From: Luteimonas yindakuii
GTDB lineage: Bacteria; Pseudomonadota; Gammaproteobacteria; Xanthomonadales; Xanthomonadaceae
Assembly (NCBI RefSeq): GCF_004803715.2
Contig: NZ_CP039383.2
Span: 2,728,001 to 2,792,000 of the forward strand
Reading direction: 5' to 3'
DNA: 64,000 bases
In this document: piece after piece, positions 58,193 through 64,000 of the stretch
How positions within the stretch are numbered: the first letter of the stretch is position 1
Layout: every line of letters begins with the position of its first letter
The notes under the pieces: model-generated
The model's input: the letters and a program-made list of their open reading frames with translations, nothing else
Told to the model about the DNA's origin: nothing
Database searches by the model: none
Position numbers and translations under genes: made by a program

Positions 58193-59029
58193 ATGTCCCG
58201 ATACGACGGACCGTTGCTCACCCGCGAAACCGCGACCGCACTGCTGTCCGCACGCGCTGCAGGCACGTGGACGGGCTCGCTGGATCTGGGACGCAGCGAA
58301 GACACCGTGACGCTCGGCGATGAAGACTGGCTCTGGCGGAGCCAGCCGCAGCCGTATCCGGGCGTGCTCAAGGACCGCACCATCTACATCCGCGACGGCA
58401 CCGACTGGATGCCGGCCGCGCGTTACGCGCGCTCGCTGATCAAGCTGGTGCCGACACCGTGGGGCGTGCCGACGTTCGAGATCGACGGCATCAAGATGCT
58501 GCCGACCGCGCGCGAATCGCCGCTCGACGATGCGCGCCGCAAGGTCGCGCTGGTGGCGCCCCGCGGTAAGGTGATCCTCGATACCTGCGGCGGTCTCGGC
58601 TATTTCGCCGCCTGTTGCCTGGCCGCGGGCGTCGCGCGCATCCATTCGTTCGAGAAGAACGAGGACGTGCTGTGGCTGCGCAGCCTCAATCCGTGGTCGC
58701 CCGATCCCGATGCGGCCGACACGGGCGGTCGCCTGCAGCTGCAGCATGCCGATATCACCGCGGCGATCACCGCGCTGCCGGCGGCATCGATGGATGCGGC
58801 GCTGCACGATCCACCGCGCTTCGGCATCGCCGGCGAACTCTACGCCCAGGCGTTCTACGACCAGCTGGCACGGGTGCTGCGCCCGCGCGGCAGCCTGTTC
58901 CACTACACCGGCAGTCCCAACCGCCTGACCAGTGGCCGCGATGTGCCGCGCGAAGTGGTGCGCCGGCTGGAGAAGGCGGGCTTCCGCGCCCGGCCCGAAC
59001 TCGACGGCGTGTTCGCCACGCGCCGCTGA
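58193..59029 (+). CDS. class I SAM-dependent methyltransferase
   Basis: A 278-residue predicted methyltransferase. VILDTCGGLGYFAACCLAAG is motif I of the SAM site, FEKNEDV the acidic second strand, and LHDPPRFGIAGELY the motif IV region (DPPR), as in the COG2521-type archaeal/bacterial RNA or small-molecule methyltransferases. A C-terminal LFHYTGSPN follows. The substrate is unknown. ATG 58193 is chosen; upstream codons are not protein-like. Confidence 0.82.
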   Translation: MSRYDGPLLTRETATALLSARAAGTWTGSLDLGRSEDTVTLGDEDWLWRSQPQPYPGVLKDRTIYIRDGTDWMPAARYARSLIKLVPTPWGVPTFEIDGIKMLPTARESPLDDARRKVALVAPRGKVILDTCGGLGYFAACCLAAGVARIHSFEKNEDVLWLRSLNPWSPDPDAADTGGRLQLQHADITAAITALPAASMDAALHDPPRFGIAGELYAQAFYDQLARVLRPRGSLFHYTGSPNRLTSGRDVPREVVRRLEKAGFRARPELDGVFATRR

Positions 59030-59060
59030 GCTCGCGTTCCGGGCGCGCGCACGGCCGGCC

Positions 59061-61736
59061 TCAGTCGCGCTGGAACACCACCCGTTCCGGCATGTGCAGG
59101 GCGAAACCCTGGCCGTAATCGACGCCGAGTTCGTCGAGCACGCCGCGGGCGCCATCGTTGTCCACCCATTCGGCGACGACCTTCAGCCCGCGCTGGTGGC
59201 CGATCTGCACGATCGCGCTGACGATGGTGCGACTCATGGCGTCGGTATCGACTTCGCGGATGAAGCTGCCGTCGATCTTGATCACGTCGACCGGCAGGTT
59301 CTTGAGGTAGCCGAACGAGGACATGCCCGAACCGAAGTCGTCGAGCGCGATGCGGCAGCCGGCCGCACGCAGGCGCTCGATCACCCGGGTGACCTTGAGC
59401 AGGCTGCGCACGGCGACGGTCTCGGTGATCTCGAAGCAGATCCGCTGCGCCGGCACCTGGTGGCGGGCGATGCACTCGAGGATGAAATCGGCGAGGTCCT
59501 CGTCGTCGATGCTCGCGCCGGAAAGATTGATGGCGCAGGTCTGCAGACCGGCCGCGGCGGGGTGCAGCCGGGCGAAGTTGGACAGCACCGTCCCGATGAC
59601 CCAGCGGTCCACCGCCGGCATCAGGCCATAGCGTTCGGCCGCGGGCAGGAACGCGCCCGGCATCACCACCGTGCCCGCCTCGTCGCGCAGGCGCAGCAGC
59701 AGTTCGATATACGGACCATCCAGCACGGCCGTGGTCAGCGGCACCACCTCCTGGTAGTCGAGCAACAGGCGGCCCTGTTCGAGCGCGCCGCGCATGCGGT
59801 TGGCCCATTCCATTTCGCCATGCCGGCGGGTGGTGTCGTCGTCCTCGCGGTACAGGTGCACGCGGTTGCGGCCGTTCTCCTTGGCCAGGTAGCAGGCGCT
59901 GTCGGCCCAGGCCATCACGTCCTGCAGCGTCGCGCCGGCGCGGTCGGACATCACCACGCCGATGCTGGCGCTGACCGAATGCGTGCGGCCCTCCCAGACG
60001 AAGCGCACGCTGTCGATGCAGCGGCGCAGCCGCTCCGCCAGCGCCAGCGCTTCCTCCTCGTTGACCGCGTAGGCCAGCAGGCCGAACTCGTCGCCGCCCA
60101 GGCGCGCGAACAGGTCGCCTTCGCGCAGGTTCTGGCTGATCGCCAGCACCATTTCCACCAGCATCTGGTCGCCGGCGCGGTGCCCGGACAGGTCGTTGAT
60201 CAGCTTGAACTGGTCAACATCGAAGTACAGCAGTGCGAACGGCGGCGTCTCGGGGTGCGCGCGGTGCGTGGCCAGCGCCAGCGTGAGCCGGCGTTCGAAT
60301 TCGCGGCGGTTGCACAGCTCGGTGAGCGCGTCGTGCGAGGCCTGGTAGCGCAGCCGCGCATTGAGTTCGCGCTGCTCGCTGATGTCGGTTGCGGTCAACA
60401 GCATGTGCGGCTGGCCGTCGACCACGACCGGCGCCAGCGACACCCGCGCCCAGAAGGTGCCTTCGCTGGTGGTGATCTCCATCTCGCGCTCGTCCCAGCC
60501 GGCCTCGCGCCCGCTGGCATCGGCCACCTCCATGCGCGGTCCGGGGTCCTTGTAAAGCGCATCCAGGCGGGTGCCGACCACCTCGCCAAGGCGCCTGCGC
60601 GCGAACTGGTTGGCGTAGGTGATGGTGCCGTCGCTGCCGGCCAGCAACACCAGTGCCGGCAACAGCTCGTTGAGGGTGCGGAAGCGCGCCTCGCTCTCGA
60701 TGAAACGCGCGCTCATCCGCTGGCCCAGCGCCAATGCCCGCCGGTGGGTACCGGCGATCGACCACAACAGCAGCGCCGCAAGCACGCTGACCAGCGTGCC
60801 GAACAGCAGGATCGACCGCGAACGATCGCTGTCGAGTCGCGGCGCCAGCGGCTGCAGCCGCAACTCCCAGCGACGGTCGCCGAACTCCAGCAGGCGGGTC
60901 AACGTCGGCGTCGGTCCGCCGGCTGCCGGCTGCGTCCGGCTGGTGAACACACGATCGTCGCCGACGGCGTCGAGGTCGCGCAGGTCGACGTGCATGTATT
61001 CGAGGATCCGCCCCTGCAGCGCGGTACGCACCAGCGGCTCCAGCCGCAGACTGATCGCCAGGGCACCGAGTTCGCGGGCGCGGCGCTCTTCCACGCTGTC
61101 GGGCACCTGCCCGCGCGAGTACACCGGCAGGCGCAGGGTGATGCCGCGGCCGGCATCATCGGCGTCACTGAACTGGGCGAGGTGGAACGGTGCCGACATC
61201 GACGGGTGGTCCGCGTCGCGCGCTTTTTCCAGCGCGGCGAGGTTGTCGGGCTGGGTGGTGACGTCGAGCCACAGCAGCGCTTCGTTGCCTTCCAGCGGCG
61301 ACAGCAGTTCGTACCGGTAGAACGGCGCGCTGTCGGGCACGCCGGGGTAGCGTCGCGCGAACGCGGTGACGATGTACCCGGGCAGGTCGTCCACCGCGCG
61401 CAGGTTGTCGTGGTAGCGGGTGAAGGTCGGCTGGTCGATGTCGCCGGCCGACAGGAACACGGTCTGCATCGCCCGCAACGCCACTGCGGCATCGTCGAGC
61501 CCGTCGCGCAACCGTGCCTGCGCGGCATCAGCCAGGGAGTTGTAGAGCATGTCCGCACGCGCGCCGGCATCACGCATCTCGCGCCGTGCCAGCTCGGCGG
61601 TCAGCGCAAGCCCCACCACCAGCACCAGCAGCGCCCACACCAGCGGCGGCAGGGCCTGGAACACTCCGCGGCCGGCAACACGCTCTCCAGGTGGCTGGGC
61701 TGGAACGGAAACGGCCTGTCTGTCCTTGTTGCGCAT
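59061..61736 (-). CDS. membrane CHASE-PAS-GGDEF-EAL cyclic-di-GMP enzyme
   Basis: An 891-residue protein. A first membrane helix (about 30-50) is followed by a periplasmic CHASE-like domain (about 55-300), a second helix (about 308-330), a PAS domain (about 350-470), a GGDEF domain with intact GGDEF and the inhibitory RxxD site (REGD, five residues upstream), and an EAL domain in which the first motif reads ELL but the other catalytic residues (Asn in INLSG, EITE, DDFGSG, KIDG, AEWVD, Gln in YGQGF) are kept. It may therefore make and degrade c-di-GMP in response to an external ligand. Confidence 0.93.
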   Translation of the reverse strand: MRNKDRQAVSVPAQPPGERVAGRGVFQALPPLVWALLVLVVGLALTAELARREMRDAGARADMLYNSLADAAQARLRDGLDDAAVALRAMQTVFLSAGDIDQPTFTRYHDNLRAVDDLPGYIVTAFARRYPGVPDSAPFYRYELLSPLEGNEALLWLDVTTQPDNLAALEKARDADHPSMSAPFHLAQFSDADDAGRGITLRLPVYSRGQVPDSVEERRARELGALAISLRLEPLVRTALQGRILEYMHVDLRDLDAVGDDRVFTSRTQPAAGGPTPTLTRLLEFGDRRWELRLQPLAPRLDSDRSRSILLFGTLVSVLAALLLWSIAGTHRRALALGQRMSARFIESEARFRTLNELLPALVLLAGSDGTITYANQFARRRLGEVVGTRLDALYKDPGPRMEVADASGREAGWDEREMEITTSEGTFWARVSLAPVVVDGQPHMLLTATDISEQRELNARLRYQASHDALTELCNRREFERRLTLALATHRAHPETPPFALLYFDVDQFKLINDLSGHRAGDQMLVEMVLAISQNLREGDLFARLGGDEFGLLAYAVNEEEALALAERLRRCIDSVRFVWEGRTHSVSASIGVVMSDRAGATLQDVMAWADSACYLAKENGRNRVHLYREDDDTTRRHGEMEWANRMRGALEQGRLLLDYQEVVPLTTAVLDGPYIELLLRLRDEAGTVVMPGAFLPAAERYGLMPAVDRWVIGTVLSNFARLHPAAAGLQTCAINLSGASIDDEDLADFILECIARHQVPAQRICFEITETVAVRSLLKVTRVIERLRAAGCRIALDDFGSGMSSFGYLKNLPVDVIKIDGSFIREVDTDAMSRTIVSAIVQIGHQRGLKVVAEWVDNDGARGVLDELGVDYGQGFALHMPERVVFQRD

Positions 61737-62118
61737 GGCTGGCGTCGATCGGCGTCAGGCCGACCCGTGGCTCCTGCGACCCGTGGCCGGCGGTGACCCT
61801 GGCGGTATCGGGTTGAACAGGATTTTCTTGACCATCGGCAGGGTTCCATTCCGGCAGCGAGCGACCCGCACGTCCGCCGCGAGGCCCGCAGTCATCCTAG
61901 CCCGGAGCCGCGTACGCGGCGCAAGACGCAAGGCCGGCGATGACGAAACCGTGCAATCGAACATCGACGTCGACGGCGTTGCGTGGCTGAACAGCGCGCG
62001 CCATGTCGACGCGTCATCGCGGTGTTGAGCGCCGATTAAACGCATGGCCGGGAAGTCACATCGGGATCACCGGACGCATGTCCATTCTGCGCACCCGTCC
62101 AGACAAATGGAGACAGAA
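61737..62118. other. gene-free divergent region
   Basis: This 382-base stretch separates the divergent cyclic-di-GMP gene and Gly/Ser-repeat gene. It should hold both promoters, but I cannot point to a convincing -10/-35 pair. A short TAGCCCGGAGCCGCGTACGC segment near 61909 resembles the GTAGCCCGG repeat type. No gene is evident. Confidence 0.5.
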
Positions 62119-62844
62119 ATGGGACTTTTCCGATTGATCGCGGCCAGTGCGGTGGGCGTGGTTGCCTATCGCGCATGGCAGCGCCGCCAGGGCACCGGCA
62201 ACACGATGTTCTCCAGGAGCCACTCCAGCAGCGCCGACGACGGTGGACGCACGCAACCACATGGCGATCCGCTCGATGACATGGAAGGCTCGACCTACGG
62301 CAAGTCCGGTTCCTCTTCGATGGGGAACGGCGGCCAGTCCGGTCGCGGCGCAGGTGGCGCCGGCGGCAGCGGCAGCGCCGGCTCGTCCGCGGGCGGCATG
62401 GGTGGCTCCAGTTCTTCGGGCACGTCCGGCATGGGCGGCTCGGGCTCGGGCAGCTCGGGCAGCCAGGGCGGTTCCAGCGGCAGCGGTGGCGGGTCCACGA
62501 CGGGCAGCCACGGTAGCGGCGCCACGGGCGGCGCCGGCGGCTCCAGCGGCTCGGGTTATTCGGGCAGCGCGGGTTCGGGCAGCAGCAGCGGTTCGAGCGG
62601 AAGCAGCGGCTCGGGCAGCAGCACCACGGGCTCCGGCTCGGGCAGCAGCTCGGCTTCGGGCAGCACCGGTTCGGGCAGCGGCTCGGGCAGCAGCGGCTCC
62701 AGCGGTTCGGGCAGCACGGGCTCCGGCTCGGGCGGTAGCTCCGGCTCGGGCAGCAGCGGTTCGGGCAGCACGGGCTCGGGTAGCACGGGCTCTGGCAGCG
62801 GCACGTCCGGTTCGGGCAGCAGCGGCTCCGGCAGCAGGATGTAG
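62119..62844 (+). CDS. glycine/serine-repeat protein with N-terminal membrane helix
   Basis: A 241-residue protein. A short hydrophobic N-terminus (LFRLIAASAVGVVAYRAW) is followed by a polar segment (to about residue 65) and then about 170 residues made almost only of Gly and Ser with some Thr and Ala, in repeats such as GSGSSGSG. On the DNA this is a run of GGTTCGGGCAGC-like units. GGAG precedes ATG 62119 at the proper distance; an upstream in-frame ATG (62107) is weaker. Function unknown; it could be a flexible surface or cell-wall linker. The repeat makes long shadow frames on the other strand. Confidence 0.7.
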   Translation: MGLFRLIAASAVGVVAYRAWQRRQGTGNTMFSRSHSSSADDGGRTQPHGDPLDDMEGSTYGKSGSSSMGNGGQSGRGAGGAGGSGSAGSSAGGMGGSSSSGTSGMGGSGSGSSGSQGGSSGSGGGSTTGSHGSGATGGAGGSSGSGYSGSAGSGSSSGSSGSSGSGSSTTGSGSGSSSASGSTGSGSGSGSSGSSGSGSTGSGSGGSSGSGSSGSGSTGSGSTGSGSGTSGSGSSGSGSRM

Positions 62845-62852
62845 GTTCCACA

Positions 62853-62877
62853 CCCGCCCGGCGCATTGCCGGGCGGG
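62853..62877 (+). terminator. intrinsic terminator after the Gly/Ser-repeat gene
   Basis: A perfect 10-bp stem (CCCGCCCGGC / GCCGGGCGGG) with loop GCATT, 8 bases after the stop, followed by CGTTGGTTGG. It also lies before the stop of the convergent gene at 62906. Confidence 0.65.
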
Positions 62878-62905
62878 CGTTGGTTGGCCAGTAGCCCGCT
62901 ATCCG

Positions 62906-63406
62906 TCAGCCACCATAGCTCCAGGTCTGCGCCTGACCGCCATGGTCGCGCACCCGCCACATCGAACGTGACAGTTCTCCCTTGGAGCGGCTGCGGCTCA
63001 GCAGTCGTCCACCAAGGCGCGCAGTGCTGGTCGCCTCGACCACCGCCCTGCGTCCACCCGGCATGATCTCGATCCGGGTGATCTCATAGCCGAAGTCGAT
63101 GCCCACCAGACCACCGGTCTGGTTGTTGATCACGCGCATCAGCGCGATCGCGTCTTCCATCTGCTGGCATGCCGCGCGACGGTCCATCGTCTGGCGATGC
63201 GCGGTGCCGTCCACGTGCTCGACATTGCGCAACTCGAAATCGGCCGCCATCGGCTTGCAGATGGCCTCACTGTCGAACGCGATCAACGCTTCCAGCTGTT
63301 GGCGGTAATGCGCACGTACGTCGGCTTCCGAGATGCGCCGGCCGTTCTCGTGCGCCACCAGCGCCACCACGGCAAGCAGCAATGCGACAAGCAAGTTCCT
63401 GACCAT
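62906..63406 (-). CDS. membrane-anchored or exported protein of unknown function
   Basis: A 166-residue protein beginning MVRNLLVALLLAVVALVAHE, one hydrophobic segment that may be a signal or an anchor. The rest is a mixed alpha/beta soluble domain with two cysteines (ICKP, ACQQ), a QTMDRRAACQQMEDAI helix and ITRIEIMPGGRRAVVEATST strands; the fold pattern resembles NTF2-like small domains, but this is a guess. ATG 63406 is preceded by AAGGGGGAAAAGG. Family not recognised. Confidence 0.65.
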   Translation of the reverse strand: MVRNLLVALLLAVVALVAHENGRRISEADVRAHYRQQLEALIAFDSEAICKPMAADFELRNVEHVDGTAHRQTMDRRAACQQMEDAIALMRVINNQTGGLVGIDFGYEITRIEIMPGGRRAVVEATSTARLGGRLLSRSRSKGELSRSMWRVRDHGGQAQTWSYGG

Positions 63407-63708
63407 TCCTTTTCCCCCTTGGTGTCCATGCGATGGCTGCCAATGCAGCCCTGCAGCCGGACATCCCCATGCCGGTTGCAGGCGGCCATCGTAGTCGCTG
63501 TGCTTCATTTTTCGAATCACCGGCGGCCGATGGATCGACGCAGCCAATCACTGCGCGGGGCTGCGCATGTGCCCGCATGAAGCCATGCGCGCGCCGGTCG
63601 CTGTTTTCCACGCCGCATGCGCGGAGGTTCGCATCGCCTTGATCCCCTGCAGGCGGAGACTGGCTCCCGGTTGTCGTCCTGGCAGCCGGCCACAGGAGAG
63701 AACCCCCC
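63407..63708. other. gene-free divergent region before the manganese catalase
   Basis: These 302 bases lie between two divergent genes. I find no gene and no promoter good enough to list. AGGAGAG just before 63709 is the ribosome site of the catalase. Confidence 0.5.
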
Positions 63709-64000
63709 ATGTTCAGCCACAACAAGCGACTGCAATACACGGTCCGCGTGAGCGATCCGAATCCCGCGCTGGCCAACCTGCTGCTGGAACAGTTCGGCGG
63801 CCCGCAGGGCGAACTCGCCGCTGCGATGCGTTACTTCACCCAGGCCCTGGCCGACGAGGATGCAGGCCGTCGCGACATGCTGTTCGACATCGCCACCGAA
63901 GAGCTCAGCCACCTCGAGGTGATCGGCTCGCTGGTCGCGATGCTCAACAAGGGCGCCAAGGGCCGCCTGGCCGAGGCGGTCGAGACCGAGGCCGAACTGT
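63709..64000 (+). CDS. manganese catalase, N-terminal fragment
   Basis: The first 97 residues of a non-haem manganese catalase, cut by the window edge. GGPQGELAAAMRYFTQA holds the first bridging Glu; EELSHLEVIGSLVAML holds the Glu-x-x-His ligand pair of the di-manganese centre. It disproportionates hydrogen peroxide in the cytoplasm. A clear AGGAGAG ribosome site precedes the ATG. Together with the catalase-family gene at 55864 it suggests strong peroxide defence. Confidence 0.93.
   Translation, partial: MFSHNKRLQYTVRVSDPNPALANLLLEQFGGPQGELAAAMRYFTQALADEDAGRRDMLFDIATEELSHLEVIGSLVAMLNKGAKGRLAEAVETEAEL

Noticed and set aside
58932..61796. 954-codon plus-strand frame opposite the GGDEF-EAL gene
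   Set aside because: Shadow frame; the minus strand holds intact GGDEF and EAL motifs.
61755..62045. Small minus-strand frame ending in the divergent region
   Set aside because: No ribosome site, Arg/Ser-rich composition and no domain; treated as non-coding.
62036..62960. Minus-strand frames (Pro/Glu-, Ala/Arg- and Cys/Pro/Ser-rich) opposite the Gly/Ser-repeat gene
   Set aside because: They are antisense readings of a 12-base repeat; the plus frame has a membrane helix, a good ribosome site and a terminator.

Overview
This 64 kb window is very GC-rich and almost fully coding. It looks like a chromosome piece from a gammaproteobacterium of the Xanthomonadaceae/Lysobacteraceae (Lysobacter- or Luteimonas-like). 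The grounds are an aceF-lpdA pair without aceE beside it, an E3 with its own lipoyl domain, a cytochrome oxidase subunit I-III fusion, a TonB-dependent receptor, and scattered short palindromes built on CTCTCCCGC/GCGGGAGAG. I saw no rRNA, tRNA, insertion sequence, prophage or CRISPR array. The genus is an inference; it was not tested by comparison.

Layout. 1-259: start of a P1-family peptidase. 502-7809: complete F1Fo ATP synthase operon atpIBEFHAGDC on the minus strand, with a good sigma-70 promoter (7871-7900) and an intrinsic terminator (445-466). 7989-8109: candidate small RNA. 8323-14015: two outer-membrane barrels around aceF-lpdA. 14090-16313: DUF1453-like protein, EamA transporter, DUF1415 protein. 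16982-19204: zinc-type CDF exporter, ArsR/SmtB repressor and an SDR. 19239-21681: rsmC-rsuA-HAD operon. 21827-27898: small protein, ybbP/ybbA ABC system with divergent tesA, DUF3016 lipoprotein, DUF4031 and BON proteins. 28108-34484: cytochrome oxidase locus (coxB, coxA-coxC fusion, a frameshifted small membrane gene, DUF2231, HemJ/CopD-like, ctaG). 34638-38776: TspO-like protein, PepSY protein, and a DNA-repair pair (radical SAM plus DUF4130-UdgX). 39033-41369: 65-residue orphan and oligopeptidase. 41366-48050: AraC regulator, TPR-sulfotransferase, 2OG-Fe(II) oxygenase and TonB receptor. 48268-64000: EF-hand protein, DUF2242 lipoprotein, duplicated acidic/aromatic protein, MFS exporter, hybrid histidine kinase, serine hydrolase, SDR plus catalase-family pair, outer-membrane barrel, methyltransferase, GGDEF-EAL protein, Gly/Ser-repeat protein, an unknown protein and the start of a manganese catalase.

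The least explained features are four. First, a two-copy intergenic element (16395-16822 and 32478-32833) made of two hairpins that carry the same core in opposite orientation, with fixed hairpin lengths and a variable spacer. Second, the TonB receptor / 2OG oxygenase / TPR-sulfotransferase / AraC neighbourhood. Third, short palindromic repeats that have become coding sequence in lpdA and in the DUF1415 gene. Fourth, a one-base insertion that fuses two small membrane genes behind the oxidase. The zinc exporter-repressor pair is well resolved: the repressor has a complete DxHx10HxxE zinc motif, and an AT-rich inverted repeat overlaps the promoter.
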